A stretch of 64,000 bases of DNA from NCBI GenBank assembly GCA_018266775.1, contig JAFDZS010000001.1, forward strand, positions 1-64,000, written 5' to 3'. The stretch comes from Bacteroidota bacterium. GTDB lineage: Bacteria > Bacteroidota > Bacteroidia > Chitinophagales > Chitinophagaceae. How positions within the stretch are numbered: position 1 is the first letter of the stretch; each line of letters starts with the position of its first letter. The notes beneath the pieces are model-generated. The model was not told the DNA's origin. It saw only the letters and a program-made list of their open reading frames with translations, and did no database searches. The position numbers and the translations under genes were made by a program. Positions 1-6,533 of the stretch are shown here, in pieces.

Positions 1-84
1 ATGCAGGAACGACCGGGGTCGACCATCGATCTTTGTGCGTTAGCTAACTGACTCGTGGATGTTCGATCCCTCCACCTACAGCTT
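1..84 (+). ncRNA. 3' end of an RNA gene with a tRNA-like T arm (tmRNA candidate, 5' part outside window)
   Basis: The stretch ends in a T-arm-like element: the loop TTCGATC at 62-68 lies between GGATG and CCTCC (one mismatch), and the wider pairing GTGGA/TCCAC is perfect. It is followed within a few bases by a strong intrinsic terminator, as expected for a stable RNA gene. No anticodon arm can be folded at the correct distance upstream, so an ordinary tRNA is unlikely. A tmRNA 3' end fits better, but no encoded CCA is visible and the 5' half and tag reading frame are outside the window. The short hairpin CGAC-CGGG-GTCG near base 10 could be part of a pseudoknot. Identity is uncertain. Confidence 0.35.
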
Positions 85-87
85 ACT

Positions 88-117
88 AAAAGCCTTCGTT
101 TGAAACGAAGGCTTTTT
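88..117 (+). terminator. Intrinsic terminator of the upstream RNA gene
   Basis: A ten-base-pair stem AAAGCCTTCG/CGAAGGCTTT with a short TTTGAAA loop runs directly into a T tract. This is a canonical Rho-independent terminator on the plus strand and closes the RNA gene at the window edge. Confidence 0.85.
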
Positions 118-177
118 TATTTTGATTCTTAAAGAATCGAACTACTCTTGATGGCTGAAACATAATGTAAATCCTTT

Positions 178-200
178 TGAGGTTTCAAATTGAAACCTCA
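178..200. repeat. Perfect 11-bp inverted repeat upstream of trmB
   Basis: TGAGGTTTCAA and its exact reverse complement are separated by one A. A second perfect palindrome, GATTCTT-A-AAGAATC, lies at 124-138. Neither is followed by a T tract on either strand, so they do not look like terminators. They may be protein-binding sites or remnants of a palindromic element. The rest of the stretch between the terminator and trmB holds no gene that can be supported. Confidence 0.5.
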
Positions 201-289
201 ATTCCACCAACCCTTGCATTCTTATCAATCTTATAGTTTCTGTATTATATACATCTAATGATATGTCTGGTTGCAAATTGATTACGCCG

Positions 290-323
290 TTTGCTGTAAT
301 TTCTTCTCCGGCATTTATCTTTG
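290..323 (+). promoter_or_regulatory. Bacteroidota-type promoter of trmB
   Basis: TTTG at 290-293 and TATCTTTG at 316-323 start exactly 26 bases apart, matching the known Bacteroidota -33 (TTTG) and -7 (TAnnTTTG) consensus recognised by the primary sigma factor of this phylum. Transcription would begin only a few bases before the ATG at 330, so the trmB message would be almost leaderless. A possible TTG start at 321 falls inside the -7 element, which argues against using it. Confidence 0.65.
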
Positions 324-329
324 CGCCCA

Positions 330-1031
330 ATGGCGCAAAAAAAATTACAACGCTTCGCAGCAATTAAAACATTTCCCAATGTACTGGAGTACCCAAAAGA
401 TATAGCGGGTACCTGGCATTCCTTTTTTAAGAATAATAATCCCGTTGTGCTGGAACTGGCTTGTGGTAAGGGAGAATATACTGTTGGCCTCGCAAAATTG
501 TTTCCCAACATCAATACCATTGGCGTTGATATCAAAGGCAACCGCATGTTCATCGGCGCCAAAAAATGCCTGGCTGAAAACATCACTAACGCAGCTTTCC
601 TGCGTACACAAATTGAAAAGATCGCTGATTATTTTGCCCCGGGTGAAGTAACTGATATCTGGATCACTTTTCCCGATCCGCAATTAAGAATTTCCAAAGC
701 AAAAAAAAGATTGACCCATCCACGCTTTTTGCGTTTGTACAAACAGTTTCTTACAACAGATGGCCATATACATTTGAAAACTGATTCCCCTGATCTGTAT
801 CAATTTACCAAACAGGTGATTGAACTTTACGGCCTGCGGCTTGTTGAGGATTATGATAACTTATACCAGCAAAACACAACTAAAGAAGAATTAAAAATCA
901 AAACACATTACGAAAGCCTGGATATTGCACAAAGTAATACGATTCACTACCTGAAGTTTTCATTACCAGCTGAAATAAAAAATTTTGATGACCAGTTAAA
1001 TGAATTGATTAAAAATGAACCAGCTGATTGA
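330..1031 (+). CDS. trmB: tRNA (guanine-N7-)-methyltransferase
   Basis: Class I SAM-dependent methyltransferase that makes m7G46 in the tRNA variable loop. The SAM-binding motif ELACGKGEYT lies near residue 45, the acidic GVDIKGNR strand end follows, and the family signature FPDPQ with a KKRLTHPRF segment and LKTD near residue 155 is present. Length (233 residues) is normal for the single-subunit bacterial enzyme. The ATG at 330 is chosen over an in-frame TTG nine bases upstream because the TTG lies in the -7 promoter element and because MAQKKLQRF is the usual start in Bacteroidota. The gene overlaps the next one by 17 bases, so the two are probably cotranscribed. Confidence 0.93.
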   Translation: MAQKKLQRFAAIKTFPNVLEYPKDIAGTWHSFFKNNNPVVLELACGKGEYTVGLAKLFPNINTIGVDIKGNRMFIGAKKCLAENITNAAFLRTQIEKIADYFAPGEVTDIWITFPDPQLRISKAKKRLTHPRFLRLYKQFLTTDGHIHLKTDSPDLYQFTKQVIELYGLRLVEDYDNLYQQNTTKEELKIKTHYESLDIAQSNTIHYLKFSLPAEIKNFDDQLNELIKNEPAD

Positions 1032-1221
1032 AGGGGAAGATTACTATTTTAATGAACAGGGGTTTGTTGTATTCACCGCCCAATACCATCTTGCCAAAGG
1101 TTTTTGTTGCGGTAATGGTTGCAGGCATTGCCCGTATAACTATGAAAAAGTTCCGGAACCTAAACGCAGTAATCTCATTGCTGCAATTACGTTGAGAGAT
1201 ACCAGCTCCAATCCCGAATAA
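1015..1221 (+). CDS. DUF5522 family small cysteine-rich protein
   Basis: A 68-residue soluble protein with the compact motif CCGNGCRHCPY near residue 31, preceded by an aromatic segment (YYFNEQGFVVFT). This matches the DUF5522 family found in Bacteroidota and a few other phyla. The four cysteines and a histidine could bind zinc or a metal cluster, but the function is not established. It starts inside trmB in another frame, which suggests translational coupling and perhaps a role near tRNA modification; that link is inference from position only. Confidence 0.8.
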   Translation: MNQLIEGEDYYFNEQGFVVFTAQYHLAKGFCCGNGCRHCPYNYEKVPEPKRSNLIAAITLRDTSSNPE

Positions 1222-1253
1222 TCAATACAGCAATTATTGTTTATCTTGTCAGT

Positions 1254-1649
1254 ATGAAAAAGAAGGTTGCCGGGAAAAAAGTTATTGCTGCCAAAGCAGA
1301 AGTTAAACCAACGGTTAAAGAATACAGTTTTTTCCAGGATGTGTATGATGTAGTAAGGCAAATACCCAAAGGCAGGGTAACATCTTATGGCGCTGTTGCC
1401 AATTACCTGGGTACAAAATTATCTGCACGTATGGTGGGCTGGGCTATGAATGCGGCACACGTTGCCAAACCAAAAGTACCGGCACAACGAGTGGTGAACA
1501 GAAACGGAATGTTGTCTGGTAAACATCACTTTGGTACACCTACTGCAATGGAAGAGCTGCTGAAAAAAGATGGTGTTACGGTGAAAAATGATACTGTAGT
1601 GGATTTTAAAACCCGCTTCTGGGATCCTGCTGTTGAACTGGGGTTATAA
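1254..1649 (+). CDS. Alkyltransferase-like protein (MGMT-fold DNA-binding, no active-site Cys)
   Basis: The protein has the C-terminal MGMT/Ogt DNA-binding fold: VYDVVRQIPKGRVTSYGAVA, the arginine-finger segment ARMVGWAMNAA, then VPAQRVVNRNG. In true O6-alkylguanine transferases the last motif reads PCHRV with the methyl-accepting cysteine; here the cysteine is replaced by alanine and the histidine by glutamine, so the protein cannot accept alkyl groups. Alkyltransferase-like proteins bind O6-alkylguanine and hand the lesion to nucleotide excision repair. A lysine- and alanine-rich tail of about 22 residues precedes the domain. It is convergent with the following minus-strand gene, with only 21 bases between. 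Confidence 0.85.
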   Translation: MKKKVAGKKVIAAKAEVKPTVKEYSFFQDVYDVVRQIPKGRVTSYGAVANYLGTKLSARMVGWAMNAAHVAKPKVPAQRVVNRNGMLSGKHHFGTPTAMEELLKKDGVTVKNDTVVDFKTRFWDPAVELGL

Positions 1650-1670
1650 CTATGTTGAATACCCTGAAAT

Positions 1671-2138
1671 TTATATCTCTTCAATATCTGCAGGGTTCAG
1701 TCCCAATAAATACACCATTTTGGTTTTTACCGGAGCCAGCAGAAAAAAATAAAGCATGAGTACTACTGCCAAAACCAGGAAAATAATGTTTACGGTATAA
1801 TAATAACTCACTCCGCATAATAAAGTCGCGGCGTCCAGCAATATCCATTGTACAAAAGATCCCATTTTATACTGCCCGGTTTTTTTTTGCAGCGGCCATC
1901 CGGGATTTCTTGCAATCTGCATCAATTTTCTTTTAAAGAAAAATGCGCTGAACCAAAGTGCTATAGCAACGAAAATAAAAACTGCAATGTGATAATTGAT
2001 GTACAGGGTATCGCTTAATGTAGCTATACGTGACCGGGTAAACCCAAAATAAAACAGTGCTGCTGTGATCATGATCTGCAGCGCCAATAATACATTGTGC
2101 GTGATTTTTAATACAGCATAAGGCCCTGTTGTTTTCAT
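1671..2138 (-). CDS. Small integral membrane protein, unknown function
   Basis: 155 residues with about four hydrophobic segments (near residues 10-30, 48-66, 95-110 and 114-134) separated by basic loops such as FFKRKLMQIARN. I do not recognise a family. It is the last gene of a three-gene minus-strand unit behind SCO and DUF420, and starts 9 bases after the DUF420 gene, so an accessory role in oxidase assembly or membrane metal handling is possible but rests on context only. Confidence 0.7.
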   Translation of the reverse strand: MKTTGPYAVLKITHNVLLALQIMITAALFYFGFTRSRIATLSDTLYINYHIAVFIFVAIALWFSAFFFKRKLMQIARNPGWPLQKKTGQYKMGSFVQWILLDAATLLCGVSYYYTVNIIFLVLAVVLMLYFFLLAPVKTKMVYLLGLNPADIEEI

Positions 2139-2147
2139 TTTACCTGG

Positions 2148-2732
2148 TTAATTATAATATGGGCTGATCAAAATATATACCAGTACACCGGTTACGGCAA
2201 CATAAAACCAAACCGGCCAGGTAATACGTGTTAATTTTTTGTGTTGTGCATACTCGCCAATTAAAGCCCTGTAAGCAGTAAAAAGTATAAAAGGCAGTAT
2301 GATTGCAGCAAGCGGTATATGTGTGGCCAGAATAAAATAATATACATAGCGCAAACTTCCGGTGGCTGCCTTCTCATCTTCTGAAACAATATGATCATGG
2401 TTGATATCGCCATACAACGTTTCGCCGGCCAGTAAATGATGCGCTATATAAGATACCAGGAACAGTATGGATAATGCCATAGCTGTAAGCATAATCCTTT
2501 TATGTACCGCGTAATTTTTTCTTTTCGCCGTCATTAAGCCGGCAACCAATAAAATGGCTACTGCAGAATTAATAACTGCATTAGCCAATGCAAACAGGTG
2601 CACATCAAAACCCAAATCCAGTTTTAACTGGTAACGGCTTAACAATACCACAGCGGCAAATACTACAAATGACACCGTGTAAATGAGCAGCCTTGCTTTT
2701 TTATCGTTCTTTTGAAAACTTGGTTTCAGCAT
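2148..2732 (-). CDS. DUF420 family membrane protein (putative oxidase assembly factor)
   Basis: A 194-residue protein with about five membrane segments and the histidines typical of DUF420: DVHLFALANAVIN, YAVHKRIM, YIAHHLLAG and ATHIPLAA. DUF420 members include Bacillus YozB/CtaM, linked to maturation of heme-A oxidases, which fits its place directly after SCO; its start codon abuts the SCO stop. Between the third and fourth segments lies an insertion that reads like a calcium-binding EF-hand loop (DINHDHIVSEDE). Function as an assembly factor is inferred. Confidence 0.85.
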   Translation of the reverse strand: MLKPSFQKNDKKARLLIYTVSFVVFAAVVLLSRYQLKLDLGFDVHLFALANAVINSAVAILLVAGLMTAKRKNYAVHKRIMLTAMALSILFLVSYIAHHLLAGETLYGDINHDHIVSEDEKAATGSLRYVYYFILATHIPLAAIILPFILFTAYRALIGEYAQHKKLTRITWPVWFYVAVTGVLVYILISPYYN

Positions 2733-3518
2733 TCAGGAGTTTTTATTTTTGTTTCTGTTTAAAATAAGTGTAATGATGGTTACCATACCAATACCGATAA
2801 AGATCAATGGCAATATGGGTATAAAATCCCTGAGTACAGATGGGGCTTTTTTGTCTTTTTCCAGCATCAGCAACGGAATATCTTCAACCAGTTGTTGTTG
2901 TTTGGTGGAATCGAAGCCATTATAAAATCCGCGTACAATATGATTGGTGTCCAGTAAAAAGAAATTCTCGGTATGAATAAATGCAGTATCTACTCCTGGG
3001 TCGGCAACGTTTGCTTTCAGTTCCTGCAATGCAAAATCATAAATGTCTTTTTTATCACCGGTAACCATCCACCAGGTATCGTGGTTCACATTATACCGGT
3101 CTGCAAATTTTCTTAATTGTGGTACTGAATCATGTTCAGGGTCTATACTGATGGAGATAAACTGCACAAGGCTGTCATTTTTTACAAATGCATCCTGCAG
3201 GCGTTTCATACTGCGTGCCAGGCCCGGACAAATGGACGGACAACGGGTAAAGAAAAAATCTATTACCAGCATTTTACCATGCAAATCATCAAGCGATACC
3301 TGCTTACCCAATTGATTGGTAAAATGAATATTTCTTACCCTGTGCCAAACCGTGTCAGTAACGATCTTTCCGTTTTGTTCCCTCGTTACCACACTATCGG
3401 GCAAATAATACCGGCGTGGCATGTGTACGGCATCTTTACTGTAATGTTTTACCAGTAAATAACTTACTAATGGCAGCATTATGGCCAGCAGTAATGCCAA
3501 AATTGATTTCCTGTTCAT
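2733..3518 (-). CDS. SCO1/SenC/PrrC family copper chaperone
   Basis: A thioredoxin-fold, membrane-anchored protein: an N-terminal hydrophobic segment, then the copper-binding motif CPSICPGLARSM near residue 95, the conserved histidine in AFIHTENFFLLD near residue 183, and a second hydrophobic segment near the C-terminus followed by a lysine/asparagine tail. SCO proteins deliver copper to the CuA site of oxidase subunit II or keep its cysteines reduced. It heads a unit with DUF420 and a membrane protein, just downstream of the oxidase operon terminator, so it probably serves that oxidase. Confidence 0.92.
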   Translation of the reverse strand: MNRKSILALLLAIMLPLVSYLLVKHYSKDAVHMPRRYYLPDSVVTREQNGKIVTDTVWHRVRNIHFTNQLGKQVSLDDLHGKMLVIDFFFTRCPSICPGLARSMKRLQDAFVKNDSLVQFISISIDPEHDSVPQLRKFADRYNVNHDTWWMVTGDKKDIYDFALQELKANVADPGVDTAFIHTENFFLLDTNHIVRGFYNGFDSTKQQQLVEDIPLLMLEKDKKAPSVLRDFIPILPLIFIGIGMVTIITLILNRNKNKNS

Positions 3519-3537
3519 ACACGGTTCAATGAGTGTG

Positions 3538-3545
3538 CAAAGTTA
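3538..3545 (-). promoter_or_regulatory. Probable -7 element for the SCO unit
   Basis: On the minus strand this reads TAACTTTG, a perfect match to the Bacteroidota -7 consensus TAnnTTTG, 19 bases before the SCO start codon. A TTTG lies upstream but at a shorter spacing than the ideal 26, so only the -7 element is convincing. Confidence 0.45.
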
Positions 3546-3594
3546 CATCAAGCAGCGTCAAATTCTGGGTTATGTTTCCAGTATTTACTGTTAA

Positions 3595-3624
3595 CAAAAA
3601 AGCCACCGCATGGTTGCGGTGGCT
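3595..3624 (-). terminator. Intrinsic terminator of the ACIII/oxidase operon
   Basis: A perfect ten-base-pair stem AGCCACCGCA/TGCGGTGGCT with a four-base loop is followed on the minus strand by a run of six T. It lies just after the subunit IV gene and marks the end of the long respiratory operon. Confidence 0.9.
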
Positions 3625-3647
3625 GTAGTAATATCATAAAATAAAAA

Positions 3648-4085
3648 TTAATCTTTTGCTCCTTTTTCAGTTGCTGCAGGTTTTTCAACCTTTTCCACTT
3701 TGTATTCTTTTGTACCTGCATTGGTATTCCTCAAATTTTTCCAGCTGTTACCATCCCATAAAAATGCAATGATGAACCAGATAAACAAACTCAGCGGAAC
3801 CACAATGGTCATGATCATATTCCTGATCTCATCGCCCAAATGCATGAAGATAGAAACGATATAGTACGCTTTGGCCAGTGTTAAAATGCAAACCATGCCT
3901 TTAAACATTAAAACCAAAGTTTCATTGGGGTCTTTCCCTTTGTGAATATTATAAATGGCCAGGCCAATACCCAGTTCAATGATGGTAATGATGGATAGCA
4001 GCCAAAAGGTTTTCCAAATTTTTTTGGTGCCCTCTGCATGTTCCGGGTGAAATGTGATTTCTGCTGATGCTGTATGTGCTGACAT
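3648..4085 (-). CDS. Cytochrome c oxidase subunit IV (prokaryotic type)
   Basis: A 145-residue membrane protein with three hydrophobic segments (near residues 25-45, 58-80 and 88-110), including the family-like segment FMHLGDEIRNMI between segments two and three, and a charged, lysine- and alanine-rich tail. It is the last gene of the oxidase cluster, where the small subunit IV (CoxD/CtaF type) is normally found. The subunit stabilises the complex and has no cofactor. Confidence 0.85.
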   Translation of the reverse strand: MSAHTASAEITFHPEHAEGTKKIWKTFWLLSIITIIELGIGLAIYNIHKGKDPNETLVLMFKGMVCILTLAKAYYIVSIFMHLGDEIRNMIMTIVVPLSLFIWFIIAFLWDGNSWKNLRNTNAGTKEYKVEKVEKPAATEKGAKD

Positions 4086-4127
4086 AAAATACTTTCTGAT
4101 TAATTAAAATATCTTTTTTGATAAATG

Positions 4128-4865
4128 TTAGATAAGATAGAAACACAGGAATACAAATACCCAAACCAAATCCACAAAGTGCCAGTACAATCCCGCTTTT
4201 TCAATCATTTCGTAATGGCCCCGCTGTTCAAAATGGCCCATCCTGGTTTTGATCAGCATAATGATATTAATAATCACGCCACTGAATACGTGGAAGCCGT
4301 GAAAGCCGGTGATTTCGAAAAAGTAACTTCCGAATGAAATGGGGCCTGGTGTTGCATATTCCTGTCCGTTTATGGTAATTTCAGGACCAAAAGGGTTATG
4401 TGATACTGTTGTATTCCAGTATTCAACATGTCCGTTCACCCAAACCGCATGTTCACCGGTTAATAAGTGCGTCCATTCCCATGCCTGGCAGCTTAAGAAC
4501 GCCAACCCGCCAATAATGGTAAGGATCATATATTTTTCAACCCCCTTTTTATTCATGTTGTGCCCTTCATGTACTGCAAGCACCATGGTTACAGAACTGA
4601 AGATGAGGATGAATGTCATCAAGCTCACAAATGCCAATGGCAGGTTGGAATGCCCCGCAAATGGGAAGGAGTTGAACACATGGTTAGGATCCACCCAATG
4701 GTTCTGGCTGAAACGTAATGTACCGTAGCTGATCAAGAATGCACCAAATGTAAAGGCGTCACTCATCAAAAAGTACCACATCATCACTTTACCATAACTG
4801 ATATTGAACGGGCTTCTTCCACCGTTCCACCATTTGGTATTTGTTGGCATTGCTGTTGTTGACAT
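4128..4865 (-). CDS. ctaE: Cytochrome c oxidase subunit III
   Basis: A 245-residue polytopic protein of the heme-copper oxidase subunit III family. Typical segments are MMWYFLMSDAFTFGAFLIS at the first helix, SCQAWEWTHLL in the middle, FFEITGFHGFHVFSGVIINI and the C-terminal YWHFVDLVWVFVFLCFYL. Subunit III lies beside subunit I and supports proton uptake and stability. A second subunit III-type gene lies directly upstream; this copy is the longer one and has the more canonical FHGFHV motif. Confidence 0.92.
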   Translation of the reverse strand: MSTTAMPTNTKWWNGGRSPFNISYGKVMMWYFLMSDAFTFGAFLISYGTLRFSQNHWVDPNHVFNSFPFAGHSNLPLAFVSLMTFILIFSSVTMVLAVHEGHNMNKKGVEKYMILTIIGGLAFLSCQAWEWTHLLTGEHAVWVNGHVEYWNTTVSHNPFGPEITINGQEYATPGPISFGSYFFEITGFHGFHVFSGVIINIIMLIKTRMGHFEQRGHYEMIEKAGLYWHFVDLVWVFVFLCFYLI

Positions 4866-4912
4866 CTATTTTACTTTTATTGTTCTACTGTTATTCTAAA
4901 AATGGTACTCTT

Positions 4913-5482
4913 TTAATTGATCATTACCAAAAAGAGTAAAAGGTAAATCCACAATACATCTACAAAGTGCCAGTACGTGCTGGTAACCTCCACCGGTACA
5001 CTGTTATATATTTTAGTTTTCAAATTGAAGGCTTTGGCATACAACACTATCAATGCAATAATGCCCCCAATTACGTGTGCGCCATGCAACAATACTATTA
5101 CATAGAGGAATGAAATTGAAACACTGGATTGCAATTTCTCCCCTATAGCATACAGTTGCATAAAAGCCACTACCTGTAATAATATAAAAAGAACGCCCAG
5201 GATTATTGTTGCCGTCATCAACCCCCGGTACCGCATCATTTCTCTTGCTTTATAGGCTCTGCCCGCAAGGAACAATGTTAAACTGCTCAATACTATTGCT
5301 GCAGTGCTGTACCAAAAAGTAAGCGGTAACACAAAAGGCTTCCAGTCTGCCTGGTTACGCTTTACGATGAATGCGCTGGTTAAACCGGCAAACATCATTA
5401 ATATTCCTGCAATACCCACCCATAAAGTAAATTTATGAGGATGTATTTTTTTTCTTTGTTCCATTACCACTGTATTCATCAT
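4913..5482 (-). CDS. Second cytochrome c oxidase subunit III family protein
   Basis: A 189-residue paralogue of subunit III, five hydrophobic segments, ending in the family motif STYWHFVDVLWIYLLLFLV. An open frame continues upstream into the heme O synthase gene, but the extra 54 residues are cysteine- and asparagine-rich and unlike the family; the ATG at 5482 (or the adjoining one at 5479) places the start just after the synthase stop and is preferred. Paired subunit III-type genes are usual in Bacteroidota oxidase clusters; this shorter copy may replace the first two helices missing in split versions of the subunit. Confidence 0.85.
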   Translation of the reverse strand: MMNTVVMEQRKKIHPHKFTLWVGIAGILMMFAGLTSAFIVKRNQADWKPFVLPLTFWYSTAAIVLSSLTLFLAGRAYKAREMMRYRGLMTATIILGVLFILLQVVAFMQLYAIGEKLQSSVSISFLYVIVLLHGAHVIGGIIALIVLYAKAFNLKTKIYNSVPVEVTSTYWHFVDVLWIYLLLFLVMIN

Positions 5483-5517
5483 ACCACTTATCCGCTTATT
5501 GCGGGTGTTTAAATTAC

Positions 5518-6426
5518 TTATGTTCGGTTGGCAAATAATGCCAGCAATACGATCATTAAATAAAAATAAGAACTGAACATTACCCTGCGGGCACTTTTTG
5601 CATCCATCTTTATCAGCAACAACACACTCATTAACACCATCCACAGGTTACAGCACAGCAAAATCCACATACTGGTTAAGCCCGCCATACCAGAGTAAAA
5701 TGGTAAAAAGCCAACGGGCAGCATGAGTGTACTGTAAACAATACTCTGTACTGCTGTAAACCTGGTTGGCCCTTTATCCGCAGGCAACAGTTTGAAACCT
5801 GCGGTGGTATAATCTTTATGCGCCAGCCAGGCAATGGCCCAAAAATGAGGGAACTGCCATAAAAACTGTATTGCAAAAAGTATCCAGCCACCCGGACTAA
5901 ATTCATCTGTTGCTGCCACCCAACCTATCAGGCAAGGCAAAGCGCCGGGAATAGCACCCACCAGCACCGAAATGGAATTCACCTTCTTCAGTGGTGTGTA
6001 TATAAAGCCATATAAAAACAGGCTGAATAAACTCACCATCGCACTTTGAAAGTTAAAGAACACCCACATCAGTATCACGCCACCGGCACCGGCAATAATG
6101 GCAAATGCAATGGCTTCATTTTCGCTCATGCGGCCACTGGCTACCGGGCGTTTTGCCGTACGTTTCATTAAAGCATCGGAATTTTTTTCCAATACCTGGT
6201 TGATCGCATTGGCTGCACCGGTTATCAGCATGCCTGCTGCAAAAAGTAAAAGAACTGCAAGTATTTTATTGGAATACACCTGCGGTTTATATCCAATTAA
6301 AAAACTTACCACAGTACTGAATACCACCATAAAACTTAAAGTGAATTTGATCAGTTGAAAATAATCTTTCACTTTACTCACCAACTTTACCGAAGCAGAG
6401 TTGGGTATGGAAACATTCTGTGGCAT
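5518..6426 (-). CDS. ctaB: Protoheme IX farnesyltransferase (heme O synthase)
   Basis: A UbiA-superfamily polyprenyltransferase of 302 residues that adds a farnesyl group to heme b, giving heme O, the precursor of heme A for the oxidase. The aspartate-rich substrate motif NQVLEKNSDALMKRTAKRP near residue 80, the YTPLKK segment, GAIPGALPCLIGW and the WQFPHFWAIAWL motif are present, with about eight to nine helices. No heme A synthase (ctaA) gene occurs in this window. It sits between oxidase subunit I and the subunit III pair, in the same operon. Confidence 0.94.
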   Translation of the reverse strand: MPQNVSIPNSASVKLVSKVKDYFQLIKFTLSFMVVFSTVVSFLIGYKPQVYSNKILAVLLLFAAGMLITGAANAINQVLEKNSDALMKRTAKRPVASGRMSENEAIAFAIIAGAGGVILMWVFFNFQSAMVSLFSLFLYGFIYTPLKKVNSISVLVGAIPGALPCLIGWVAATDEFSPGGWILFAIQFLWQFPHFWAIAWLAHKDYTTAGFKLLPADKGPTRFTAVQSIVYSTLMLPVGFLPFYSGMAGLTSMWILLCCNLWMVLMSVLLLIKMDAKSARRVMFSSYFYLMIVLLALFANRT

Positions 6427-6533
6427 TTTATTGTGAGCAGGTATTTTTCAATACCTGCGCTTTATTCAAATTAATATTTCAAAAATCTTCGTTTTACTGT
6501 AACAGCATTTTGCGGTTACAATATGTATACATC

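Noticed and set aside
5483-5644. Upstream in-frame extension of the second subunit III gene
   Set aside because: It overlaps the heme O synthase gene, and the added residues are unlike the family; the ATG at 5482 fits gene spacing better.
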